DNA of 64,000 nt from Rhodothermus profundi. GTDB lineage: Bacteria; Bacteroidota; Rhodothermia; Rhodothermales; Rhodothermaceae. Shown here piece after piece: positions 56,541-64,000 of this stretch. The stretch is from NCBI RefSeq assembly GCF_900142415.1, contig NZ_FRAU01000009.1, positions 62,001 through 126,000 of the forward strand, read 5' to 3'. The stretch's first letter is position 1. Each line of letters opens with the position of its first letter. The position numbers and the translations under genes are program-made. The notes below the pieces were generated by a model, which was not told the DNA's origin, ran no database searches, and saw only the letters and a list, made by a program, of their open reading frames with translations.

Positions 56541-58205
56541 TTAGCCGGTGATCATGGGTAGGTCAAGGCCCCGTTCGCGGGCTGTCTGGATGGCCAGTTC
56601 GTAGCCGGCGTCAGCATGACGCATGACGCCAGTTCCCGGATCGGCAGTCAGCACCCGTTCCAGCCGCAGATCAGCCTGTTCGGTGCCATCGGCCACACAG
56701 ACCATGCCCGCATGGATCGAGTAGCCAATGCCCACGCCCCCACCATGATGGATCGATACCCAGCTAGCCCCGCAGGCCGTGTTAAGCAGCGCGTTGAGGA
56801 GCGGCCAGTCGGCAATCGCATCGGAGCCGTCTTTCATGCCTTCGGTCTCCCGATTGGGCGAGGCAACAGAGCCCGCATCCAGATGATCGCGGCCAATCAC
56901 AATGGGCGCTTCAATCTTGCCTTTTCGGACCAGCCAGTTGAACTTCAGGCCCATTTCGGCCCGTTCGCCATATTCAAGCCAGCAGATGCGTGCCGGCAGA
57001 CCCTGGAAACGCACCTTTTCGCGTGCTTTCTGGATCCAGCGCACCAGGCTTTCTTTGTGAGGGAACGTTTCGATGACGGCCTGGTCGGTGACTGCAATGT
57101 CGTTCGGATTGCCTGACAGCGCCGCCCAGCGGAACGGCCCGGCTCCCCGGCAAAAGAGCGGGCGGATAAAGGCCGGCACAAAGCCCGGGATGCGGAAGGC
57201 CTCCTGCATGCCACGGTGGTCGGCCACCTGTCCGCGCAGGTTGTTGCCATAGTCGAAGACGATCGCACCCTGTTCCTGCAAGCTGAGCATGGCCTCCACG
57301 TGCCGCTGCATGGAGTCGAGCACGGCCTCCTCGTAGCCTTTCGGGTCTTTTTCCCGGAAGGCCGCCGCCGATTCCACCGTGTGGCCCGAGGGGATATAGC
57401 CATAGCGCAGGTCGTGGGCTGCCGTCTGATCGGTAACGACGTCGGGCACAATGCCCCGGCGCACGAGCTCAGGCAGCACGTCCGCGATGTTGCCCAGGAG
57501 TCCCACGGAAAGGGCTTCGCCGTTGGCGCGGGCCCGTAGTACCTTGTCCAGGGCCTCGTCCAGGTCTGTGCACATCTCATCCAGATAGCCCGTTTCAAGG
57601 CGGCGCTGAATGCGAGCCGGATCGATTTCCACGCCGAGGAAGGCTGCTTCATTCATCGTGGCGGCCAGGGGCTGAGCGCCGCCCATGCCGCCCAGACCTG
57701 CAGTGACTACCAGCCGTCCTTTGAGCGTGCCTCCAAAATGCTGGCGGGCACATTCGGCGAAAGTCTCGTAGGTTCCCTGGAGGATGCCCTGCGTGCCGAT
57801 GTAGATCCAGGAGCCCGCGGTCATCTGGCCATACATGATCAGGCCCAGGGCTTCCAGCCGCCGAAATTCGTCCCAGGTAGCCCAGCGCGGCACCAGGTTG
57901 CTGTTGGCGATCAGCACGCGCGGAGCCATTTCGTGCGTGCGAAAGACACCGACCGGCTTGCCGCTCTGCACCAGCAGCGTTTCGTCGTTCTCCAGCCGCT
58001 TGAGGGTTTCAACGATTTTGTGGAAGCAGGCCCAGTTGCGGGCAGCCTTGCCCGTGCCACCGTAGACGATCAGCTCATCCGGCTTTTCAGCGACGTCCGG
58101 ATCCAGATTATTCATCAGCATGCGGAGGGCGGCTTCCTGGTGCCAGCCTTTGCAGTGCAACTGGGTGCCGCGAGGAGCCCGAATGACGGTCCGTGTCGTT
58201 TCCAT
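56541..58205 (-). CDS. hutU: Urocanate hydratase
   Basis: Urocanase adds water to urocanate using tightly bound NAD. The 554-residue protein has the NAD site [12 protein letters not shown], the active region [18 protein letters not shown] and the start [19 protein letters not shown]. It is the first gene of the hut operon, so the operon promoter should lie in the 70 bases before it. No HutC repressor gene is in the window. Confidence 0.97.
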   Translation of the reverse strand: METTRTVIRAPRGTQLHCKGWHQEAALRMLMNNLDPDVAEKPDELIVYGGTGKAARNWACFHKIVETLKRLENDETLLVQSGKPVGVFRTHEMAPRVLIANSNLVPRWATWDEFRRLEALGLIMYGQMTAGSWIYIGTQGILQGTYETFAECARQHFGGTLKGRLVVTAGLGGMGGAQPLAATMNEAAFLGVEIDPARIQRRLETGYLDEMCTDLDEALDKVLRARANGEALSVGLLGNIADVLPELVRRGIVPDVVTDQTAAHDLRYGYIPSGHTVESAAAFREKDPKGYEEAVLDSMQRHVEAMLSLQEQGAIVFDYGNNLRGQVADHRGMQEAFRIPGFVPAFIRPLFCRGAGPFRWAALSGNPNDIAVTDQAVIETFPHKESLVRWIQKAREKVRFQGLPARICWLEYGERAEMGLKFNWLVRKGKIEAPIVIGRDHLDAGSVASPNRETEGMKDGSDAIADWPLLNALLNTACGASWVSIHHGGGVGIGYSIHAGMVCVADGTEQADLRLERVLTADPGTGVMRHADAGYELAIQTARERGLDLPMITG

Positions 58206-58227
58206 GGCCGTGTGAGTGGATGGTGTT

Positions 58228-58261
58228 CGAAGCGCTTCCGATCTGCATGCAAAACGCTTCG
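58228..58261. repeat. Inverted repeat between the adenosyltransferase gene and hutU
   Basis: CGAAGCG (58228-58234) and CGCTTCG (58255-58261) form a 7-bp stem with a 20-base loop in the only gap before hutU. No T tract follows. It may end the adenosyltransferase transcript weakly or serve as a hut control site. Confidence 0.35.
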
Positions 58262-58275
58262 GCCTCTGGGAAAGT

Positions 58276-58839
58276 TCAGGCTGTTGAGTGCTTTTCTGGC
58301 ATCCAGGGGGTCTCTGCTGTGCCCCGGCGATGGTTGACCCAGCGCGCCAGCACGAACAGCAGGTCCGAAAGGCGATTCAAAAAACGTAAGACCTCTGGGT
58401 TAAGCGTCTCCTGTTGCAGGGCTTCGACCACGAGCCGTTCGGCCCGGCGGCAGACCGTGCGGGCTACGTGCAGCGTGGCCGCAGCGGGTGCACCGCCTGG
58501 CAGAATGAAGGTTTTCAAAGGGGGAAGCTGGGCTTCCAGACGGTCGATTTCCCGTTCAAGGCTGTCGATGTGGTCTGCTTTGATGCGGACGGTACGGGCC
58601 CGGCTGTCGAGCGGGGTGGCCAGGTCGGCTCCCACCTCGAAGAGCATGCCCTGAAGACGCTGAAGAAGGGTTTCCAGGTCAGATTCCTCAGAGAGCAACT
58701 GCGTACGTGCCAGTCCCAGCCAGGCGTTCAGCTCATCTACGGTCCCATAGGCGGCAATCAGCGGATGGCTTTTGGGCACGCGTCCGCCGCCAAACAGGCC
58801 GGTTGTGCCGTCGTCTCCTGTGCGGGTGTAGATCTTCAT
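58276..58839 (-). CDS. Cob(I)alamin adenosyltransferase, PduO type
   Basis: The enzyme transfers adenosine from ATP to cobalamin to make coenzyme B12. The 187-residue protein starts [18 protein letters not shown], the ATP-binding signature of the PduO group. It has [14 protein letters not shown] and [13 protein letters not shown] toward the end. The ATG at 58839 overlaps the ABC-gene stop by 4 bases (ATGA), tying it to the ATPase upstream. Confidence 0.94.
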   Translation of the reverse strand: MKIYTRTGDDGTTGLFGGGRVPKSHPLIAAYGTVDELNAWLGLARTQLLSEESDLETLLQRLQGMLFEVGADLATPLDSRARTVRIKADHIDSLEREIDRLEAQLPPLKTFILPGGAPAAATLHVARTVCRRAERLVVEALQQETLNPEVLRFLNRLSDLLFVLARWVNHRRGTAETPWMPEKHSTA

Positions 58840-59624
58840 GAGAGCGTCGGGGTTTCGGTGATCGGATGAAGGTAGTGAATGCAACGCATGCCATCGGGCA
58901 GGTCGTGGATACGTGCTTTCATGCGAAAGACGCGAGCGATCAGGTCTTCGGTGAGCACCTCATCGGGTGGTCCGTCGGCTACCAGGTGTCCCTGGTGCAG
59001 GACCAGCAGTCGGTCGGCGTAGCGGGCAGCCAGCGACAGATCATGAAAGACCGCCACGACTGTGCGGCCGGCCGCGACCAAGTCGCGCACGCGATCGAGA
59101 AATTCAAACTGATAATGCACGTCCAGGTGGGCGGTGGGTTCGTCGAGCAGGAGCAGGTCTGCTTCCTGAGCCAGTGCCTGGGCCAGAAAGACGCGCTGTT
59201 GCTCTCCGCCGCTGAGCGTGTGGATCAGGCGATGCGTGGCGTCTGCCAGATCAACGGTCGCCAGAGCCTCGCGCACGCGGACCCGATCGGTCGTCGTGAA
59301 AGGTTCCAGCCAGCCTTTATGGGGCGCTCGTCCCAGCAACACGATATCTTCAACGGTGAAGTCGAAGGCGAGCGTGGGGGCCTGGCGCACCACAGCTACC
59401 CGCCGGGCCAGGGCGCGGCGGGGCCAGCTCTGCAGCGGCCGCCCTTCCAGGAGCAGTTGTCCGCTGTAGGGCAACACGCCGCTGATCGTACGAATCAACG
59501 TCGTTTTACCGCTGCCGTTTGGTCCCAGCAAGCCCACAAAGGAACCGGCCGGAATCTGGAAGGTGAGTCCGTGTAGAATCGTGCGCCCACCAAGCGCTAC
59601 CTGTAATCCATTTGCTGTGACCAT
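58836..59624 (-). CDS. ABC transporter ATPase, BtuD/FecE type
   Basis: The 262-residue ATPase has Walker A GPNGSGKTT, Q-loop VVRQAP, signature LSGGEQQR, Walker B LLLLDEPTAHLD and switch His in VFHDLS. The sequence is of the vitamin B12/haem/siderophore importer class. Coupling to the cobalamin adenosyltransferase by a 4-base overlap argues for cobalamin uptake. The permease and binding protein are not adjacent. Its start codon overlaps that of the divergent lipoprotein gene at CATG. Confidence 0.88.
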   Translation of the reverse strand: MVTANGLQVALGGRTILHGLTFQIPAGSFVGLLGPNGSGKTTLIRTISGVLPYSGQLLLEGRPLQSWPRRALARRVAVVRQAPTLAFDFTVEDIVLLGRAPHKGWLEPFTTTDRVRVREALATVDLADATHRLIHTLSGGEQQRVFLAQALAQEADLLLLDEPTAHLDVHYQFEFLDRVRDLVAAGRTVVAVFHDLSLAARYADRLLVLHQGHLVADGPPDEVLTEDLIARVFRMKARIHDLPDGMRCIHYLHPITETPTLS

Positions 59625-60159
59625 GCAGCCAGTAACCTGTCTCCGGAATCGACGCTCTTATGCTACAACGGTCGGAGGTCTGGTGCAAGCCGGTTTGCTG
59701 CTTCTTCTGATTTTGACCGGATGCGACACGCGGCAACAGGAAGATTTTCTGAGCGCGGCCCTCCGGCCGCCGGAAGGCTTCACCCGAACCGACGAAAATG
59801 GGCAGGTGCTTTCTGTGGATCCAGACGACTGGCGCGTGGCGCCGGCCTACCGGGGATATCTTCGTTTTGATCCGGCCTATCCCAACCCGTTTTCTGGCGG
59901 CGAGGTGCGGTTGCCCTTTTATGTCTTTTCTTCGCTGAGCGGCGGGTTGAGCCTCTGGGCCAACGATGTAGAGGGCCGGCCGCGCTTGCTCGACGAGCAT
60001 CCGTCGCTCACGCAGCCCGGTGCCTATGTGTTTACGTTCGATCCTGCTGTGCTGACACCCGACCGCAACCTGGCTCGTCTGGAAGGGCTCCACCGACTCT
60101 ACGTCTACCGGGGCACCGATCTAGTTTCGTACGGAGACCTGATGATCCAGGTGCCCTGA
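59623..60159 (+). CDS. Lipoprotein of unknown function
   Basis: The 178-residue product has an N-terminal basic segment, a hydrophobic stretch and lipobox LILTGC. The body contains YLRFDPAYPNPFSGGEVRLPFYV, split by normal variation; the YPNPF motif is common in Bacteroidota secreted proteins. No domain is recognised. The ATG at 59623 overlaps the divergent ABC start. A GTG at 59683, preceded by GGAGG, is an alternative that would leave a shorter signal peptide. It is 4 bases before the GWxTD gene. Confidence 0.65.
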   Translation: MQPVTCLRNRRSYATTVGGLVQAGLLLLLILTGCDTRQQEDFLSAALRPPEGFTRTDENGQVLSVDPDDWRVAPAYRGYLRFDPAYPNPFSGGEVRLPFYVFSSLSGGLSLWANDVEGRPRLLDEHPSLTQPGAYVFTFDPAVLTPDRNLARLEGLHRLYVYRGTDLVSYGDLMIQVP

Positions 60160-60163
60160 TAGC

Positions 60164-61600
60164 ATGCGGGTAATTTCTAGAAGGAAAATGGCTGTCGTGA
60201 GGACGCACCTGGCACCCACCAGGATAGGCTGCATCCTGCTGGTGGGGTGGGGAAGCGTGTTGGTGGGGAGCGGAGGATGTCGCAGTGTTCCTGCAGCATT
60301 GGAGGCATCGGACGCCTTCGAAGCGCCTGCGTTCGTACTGGAAGCTATTCCTGTGTTGCGAAATGGCAGGTCAGGCGTTGAGCTATATCTAGGGCTCAGA
60401 CCACGTTCGCTGGTTTTTGTGGAGGTGGACACAGCCTATCGGGCGACCTATGAAGTGCTGGTTCGACTTCTGGACGAAATGGGACAGGTGCGTTATGAAC
60501 AGGCTTTTCATGATACGCTCTGGGTTCCGAGCTTTGCGGCGACGCGCACGCACGCCTTCCAGGTGTGGCATCGGTTTGTAGCCTATCAACCGGGCCGGTA
60601 TCGGCTGGAGGTGACGGTGATGGATCGGAGCAGCCGGCGCTATGCGACGCATCGCCGTCAGATCCATCTGTTAGATCCGACCGCTCAGGGCCCTGTGCTC
60701 AGCTCTGTGTGGTTGATGCAGCGTGCGGCCGATGGACGCTATGCGGTCTATCCGGGTCTCCATGTCGCGGCCGCAGGCGATTCGCTGCGGGCTGCAGTCA
60801 AGCTGTTCAGGCTGAGGCCGCAGCATCAGGTGCAGGTGCAAATGCGCCTGATGTATTTTCTAACGGATACCAGTGCGGCGCGTTTGCCGTATGACCTGAT
60901 GCCAATGCCTGGCACGCTGCCTTATCAGGGCATCCGGTATGACCGTCCGGAGACGCTCCGGGTGTCTACGCGCCGGGTGGAAGGGTTAAGGGGTCAGATA
61001 CAGGTAGATTTTCCCTTACCTCCTCTGGTGAAACGGGGTGTCTATCGGGTGGAGGTGGTCGCTCAGGTTGAAGGGCAGCACCGTTCGATCCTTAGTCGCC
61101 GCGAGCTGGCTGTGCATAGCCCTGCCTTTCCACAGGTGACGACGCTGGATCAGATGGTCGAGGCTCTGGTCTATCTGACCTATCCAGAGGAATGGGCGTT
61201 TCTGCGCGCGGCTCGGACGCCCGTGGAGCTCCGGCATCGCTTTGATGCCTTCTGGGGACGCCTGATCGGCGATCGACGTAGGGCAGCGCGTTTGCTTCGC
61301 CTGTACTATGAGCGCATTGAACAGGCCAACTGGCAGTTCACTACCTTTAAAGAGGGCTGGCAGACGGATCGGGGCATGGTCTACGTGATACTGGGGCCTC
61401 CTTTCTTTATCGAAGAGCGGTTTGATGCGCACCTCTGGTATTACACGTACAATGAGCAGGATTCGCGCTACGTGTTTGTGTTTGAGCGTGTGTACCAGTC
61501 CGGGGCAGCGTTCGGGCATTACGTGCTTCGTCGCCACCCTTTCTACTACGAAGTATGGCAACAAGCGCTGAGGCGCTGGCGCACGGGGCAGGTGCTTTAA
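60164..61600 (+). CDS. GWxTD-motif lipoprotein
   Basis: The 478-residue protein has a lipoprotein-like signal (VLVGSGGC), an immunoglobulin-like beta region and a C-terminal GWxTD domain with KEGWQTDRGMVYVILGPP. GWxTD proteins occur in Bacteroidota, Gemmatimonadota and relatives; their role is unknown, though they are often tied to surface or secretion loci. It runs with the lipoprotein before it. Its TAA overlaps the serA stop on the other strand. Confidence 0.85.
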   Translation: MRVISRRKMAVVRTHLAPTRIGCILLVGWGSVLVGSGGCRSVPAALEASDAFEAPAFVLEAIPVLRNGRSGVELYLGLRPRSLVFVEVDTAYRATYEVLVRLLDEMGQVRYEQAFHDTLWVPSFAATRTHAFQVWHRFVAYQPGRYRLEVTVMDRSSRRYATHRRQIHLLDPTAQGPVLSSVWLMQRAADGRYAVYPGLHVAAAGDSLRAAVKLFRLRPQHQVQVQMRLMYFLTDTSAARLPYDLMPMPGTLPYQGIRYDRPETLRVSTRRVEGLRGQIQVDFPLPPLVKRGVYRVEVVAQVEGQHRSILSRRELAVHSPAFPQVTTLDQMVEALVYLTYPEEWAFLRAARTPVELRHRFDAFWGRLIGDRRRAARLLRLYYERIEQANWQFTTFKEGWQTDRGMVYVILGPPFFIEERFDAHLWYYTYNEQDSRYVFVFERVYQSGAAFGHYVLRRHPFYYEVWQQALRRWRTGQVL

Positions 61601-62949
61601 AAGTCGGTGCCATTGGCAGGCACATAAAACTGACGAATCGCCCGGATGGCAGTAGGGTCACCCGAAATGCGCCGTGCTGTTTCGACAATGCGCATCAGTT
61701 GCTCCTGGGAGAGCGGCTTATCGATGGCGCTTACCTCATAGGCAAACCCGTAGCGGCTAAAATCCCGGTGGCTTGATTGCAGGTTGCTGGCCCCGGCTTC
61801 GTAGATGGCGTCGCTGATTGCTTTTTTTGTTCCTCGCGCATCGCTATGCACGACGCTGAGCACCCAGTATGGTGGTTCGGCTTCGACGCCAATCACTTGT
61901 CCTGGACCAAACACCGTGTCGCGCACGGTGCCGTACTTATTGAACAGATGGGCCGTGCCGGCTACGTAGGCCGCAATGCGCGGCTGAGCTTCCTGCGTTG
62001 CTGCGCCGATGTGGGGCGTGCAGACAATCTCTGGAATGCCGGCATACGGGTTGTGCCAGGTGTCGTCCTTGCTGGCAGGTTCACTGGGGTAGACATCGAC
62101 CGCGGCTGCCTGCACATGTCCCTCCTGAACCGCTCGGATCAGGTCTTCCGGTTTATGGATAAAGCCTCGGGCTGCATTGATAAAGATGCGGGGGCTATTG
62201 GGTCCGCGTTCTGCTCCGAGCTGGGCGAAGTGTTCGTACGTGATCAGGTTGCGATTGGAGCGGCCGCGGTGATCTTCGGCCGACACATGGACCGTCACAA
62301 AGTCGGCCACGCGGAATGCTTCGGTCAGCGTTCGGCAGGCTGTCCAGCCCAGCGTGCGGCCTACTTCGCGGGCTACTTCACGGTTGTCGTAGAAGTAAAC
62401 CTGCATGCCAAACTTTTCGGCCATCTGGGCCACCTGCTTACCGATATTGCCCAGGCCGATGATGGCGATGGTTTTGCCCTGCAGCTCGTACCGTTTGCGA
62501 TTATCCTTGGTCCATACGTGACGATGAGCTGCTTCATTGGCCTGGAAGACCCGACGCGCCAGGCAGATCATCTCGCCGAAGACCAGCTCAACGACCGAGC
62601 GCGCGTTGCTGATGGGGTCGTTCATCACCATGACCCCTTCCCGTGCGCAGGCTTCCTTGTCTACTGAGTCGTCTCCAATGCAGCAGAGAATGACAGCGGC
62701 CAGGTTTTCCGAGGCCTGCAGCACGCGCTCGTCGACAAGAAAGCGGCTGCGCTTAAAAATTAGATCATGCTGCCCTTCCTTCAGGCGCTCAATGACGGCC
62801 TCGGGCTGTTGCACGACGGCATCCGGTAGCCGTTCGGGTTCAATGCCCTGAGCGCGCAGGTAATCATCCAGGCTGGGATCGGGGTGCTCCAGAATGAGCG
62901 CCTTTTTGAACTGATCGTTGAGGAAGCGGACGCCATCAATTTTGGCCAT
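61597..62949 (-). CDS. serA: D-3-phosphoglycerate dehydrogenase-like 2-hydroxyacid dehydrogenase
   Basis: The 450-residue protein has the NAD site IIGLGNIGKQV and catalytic Arg in INAARGF. VDVYPSEPAS carries the catalytic Glu and CTPHIGAATQEAQ the catalytic His. A C-terminal tail (about 365-450) looks ACT-like and could bind serine. The first step of serine synthesis is the likely reaction, but other D-2-hydroxyacids are possible. SerB and SerC are not in the window. It converges on the GWxTD gene. Confidence 0.85.
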   Translation of the reverse strand: MAKIDGVRFLNDQFKKALILEHPDPSLDDYLRAQGIEPERLPDAVVQQPEAVIERLKEGQHDLIFKRSRFLVDERVLQASENLAAVILCCIGDDSVDKEACAREGVMVMNDPISNARSVVELVFGEMICLARRVFQANEAAHRHVWTKDNRKRYELQGKTIAIIGLGNIGKQVAQMAEKFGMQVYFYDNREVAREVGRTLGWTACRTLTEAFRVADFVTVHVSAEDHRGRSNRNLITYEHFAQLGAERGPNSPRIFINAARGFIHKPEDLIRAVQEGHVQAAAVDVYPSEPASKDDTWHNPYAGIPEIVCTPHIGAATQEAQPRIAAYVAGTAHLFNKYGTVRDTVFGPGQVIGVEAEPPYWVLSVVHSDARGTKKAISDAIYEAGASNLQSSHRDFSRYGFAYEVSAIDKPLSQEQLMRIVETARRISGDPTAIRAIRQFYVPANGTDF

Positions 62950-63061
62950 GGGACCCTGAGGGAGTGATCACGTGGGGGCAGAAGCCTGGCACTTCAACGC
63001 AATGTGTGGGAAAAGGTGCGCTGCCTTCACAGGGTCCCCACAAAAGAAAGCGCTTCCTTTC

Positions 63062-63090
63062 TTGATTTATCACTTGCTACGGTTTATTTT
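63062..63090 (+). promoter_or_regulatory. Promoter of the TetR-hydrolase pair
   Basis: TTGATT and TATTTT are 17 bases apart. The predicted transcript start falls near 63097, inside the palindrome that follows. Confidence 0.5.
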
Positions 63091-63092
63091 TA

Positions 63093-63749
63093 ATGAACGG
63101 TTGTTCAATCTTTCGTGTAGTACCATTGAGTCGTAACGAACTGCAGGAAGCGATCCTGGAAGCCGCCCAGTACCTGCTGATCCGCGAAGGATACGGCAGT
63201 TTGACCATGCGGCGCATCGCGCAGCGGGCTGGTTGCAGTGTCGGAAGTCTTTACCTGTATTTTGACAATAAGGAAGGACTGCTGTTTTCGCTGCTGGATC
63301 GGGCGCAAGAGCGACTGGCCGAACGCTTCTTTGATCCGAAGATTCAATCCATTGAGGAGCCACGAGCGCGGTTGCAGGCGTTAGCCCGAGCCTATGTAGA
63401 CTTTGGACTGACGTATCCTGAATCCTACGAAATTCTGTTCATGCTGCATCCGCGGGAGCTGGCTTCCTATCCGGAGGAGCGGATGCAGCGGGCTTATCGA
63501 TTGCTGGATCCCATTGTGGAGGCCATTGAGGACTACGTGCACCGCCATGGGTTGGAAATGCCGGACGTTCGCGTAGCAGCGGTGTCGTTCTGGAGCGCGC
63601 TGCATGGCATTGTCAGCTTGCTGCTGGCCGGACGCCTGGTGCGGCTACGGCTGGAAGTGGACCACGAAGCGCTGATCGAACACGCTATCCGGCAGGCCAT
63701 CGGTGGACTCTGCCGGCTCATGCGACGCAAAGATAATCGCGAAGTATGA
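63093..63749 (+). CDS. TetR-family transcriptional regulator
   Basis: The 218-residue protein has an N-terminal helix-turn-helix (ILEAAQYLLIREGYGSLTMRRIA, split by normal variation; then GCSVGSLYLYFDNKEGLL), typical of TetR. A helical ligand domain includes a run of hydrophobic residues. The frame opens at ATG 63093, but this lies in the operator and before the likely transcript start. TTG at 63126, just before SRNELQEAI, may be the true start (207 residues). Its stop overlaps the next start (ATGA), so it probably regulates that hydrolase and itself. Confidence 0.88.
   Translation: MNGCSIFRVVPLSRNELQEAILEAAQYLLIREGYGSLTMRRIAQRAGCSVGSLYLYFDNKEGLLFSLLDRAQERLAERFFDPKIQSIEEPRARLQALARAYVDFGLTYPESYEILFMLHPRELASYPEERMQRAYRLLDPIVEAIEDYVHRHGLEMPDVRVAAVSFWSALHGIVSLLLAGRLVRLRLEVDHEALIEHAIRQAIGGLCRLMRRKDNREV
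63094..63107. promoter_or_regulatory. TetR-type operator
   Basis: TGAAC-GGTT-GTTCA is a perfect inverted repeat of the size and spacing used by many TetR repressors. It overlaps the predicted transcript start, fitting autorepression by the gene next to it. Confidence 0.55.
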
Positions 63750-64000
63750 CCGAACTGGACGGCAGCGTACGTTACCTGGATCTGAACTATCTGGGCACAG
63801 ATCAACTGATCGCCTGTGCCGTCCTGGAAGCCCCTGAAGGATTGTTGCTGGTAGATCCAGGGCCAACTTCTACGCTAGCGCATCTGAAGGCTGCCTTGCA
63901 AGAGGCGGGTGCTTCGCTGAATGATGTGCGCGCGCTGCTGCTAACGCACATTCATCTGGACCATGCCGGCGCGACCGGGTCCATTGTGGCCGAAGCCCCG
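63746..64000 (+). CDS. Metallo-beta-lactamase-fold hydrolase (partial, runs off the window)
   Basis: The visible 85 codons start MTELDGSVRYLDLNYLGTDQ and reach the metal motif THIHLDHAG. The frame is open at the right edge. A glyoxalase II-like or lactonase-like enzyme is possible. It is coupled to the TetR gene by the ATGA overlap. Confidence 0.85.
   Translation, partial: MTELDGSVRYLDLNYLGTDQLIACAVLEAPEGLLLVDPGPTSTLAHLKAALQEAGASLNDVRALLLTHIHLDHAGATGSIVAEAP

Overview
The window is a chromosome segment that reads like a Rhodothermus-type member of the Rhodothermota/Bacteroidota. The indications are two SusC/SusD pairs, a GWxTD-motif protein, a TPR / DUF4292 / EnvC-like operon, 6-bladed beta-propeller lipid/secretome-type proteins, a GC-rich coding style and proteins rich in Arg and Glu as in thermophiles. 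This is inference from gene content; no 16S gene is present. I see no CRISPR array, insertion sequence, prophage or replication origin.

Layout. 1-9.4 kb is read leftwards: the tail of an HsdR_N-like gene (rightwards), then ftsK, comB, gcvT, tyrA, an amidinotransferase-fold hydrolase, pgk and gap. Intrinsic terminators lie after ftsK, after pgk and between gap and pgk. 9.6-13.5 kb is read rightwards: a membrane TPR protein, an NtrC-type sigma-54 activator, a LolD-type ATPase and nadA. An outer-membrane barrel gene faces nadA tail to tail. 14.9-17.1 kb is a small operon: a LON-domain protein, a metallo-beta-lactamase-fold hydrolase and an orphan histidine-phosphotransfer (DHp) protein with no kinase domain. 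17.4-22.7 kb is a SAM-I riboswitch operon for methionine synthesis (metY, metX, an ACT-less aspartokinase, asd, a GNAT acetyltransferase). It is followed by tRNA-Gly(GCC), which has a clear promoter and terminator.

23.3-38.4 kb is read leftwards and deals with envelope and uptake: SusCD pair 1, a lipoprotein cyclase, lpd, the TPR/DUF4292/EnvC-like operon and SusCD pair 2. 38.5-48 kb holds a GCS2-type ligase fused to CBS domains, an acidic-tailed small protein, an MscS channel, an operon ykvA-crcB-DUF190-M28 peptidase, and a large secreted sortilin-type propeller. 48.1-51.5 kb is the most fluid part. One intact 6-bladed propeller gene lies beside two decayed paralogues, followed by two related tiny membrane proteins behind a promoter bracketed by palindromes. 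51.5-58.2 kb carries an M23 endopeptidase and the full hutU-H-I-G histidine-degradation operon. 58.3-64 kb carries a cobalamin adenosyltransferase with a BtuD-like ATPase, a divergent lipoprotein + GWxTD pair, a serA-like dehydrogenase, and a TetR regulator overlapping a metallo-hydrolase that runs off the window.

Most genes are ordinary. The best leads are the decayed propeller cluster with its small membrane proteins, the ligase-CBS fusion, the ACT-less aspartokinase under SAM control, the orphan DHp protein, and a recurring pattern of tail-to-tail genes whose stop codons touch. I did not find a clear new defence or mobile system.
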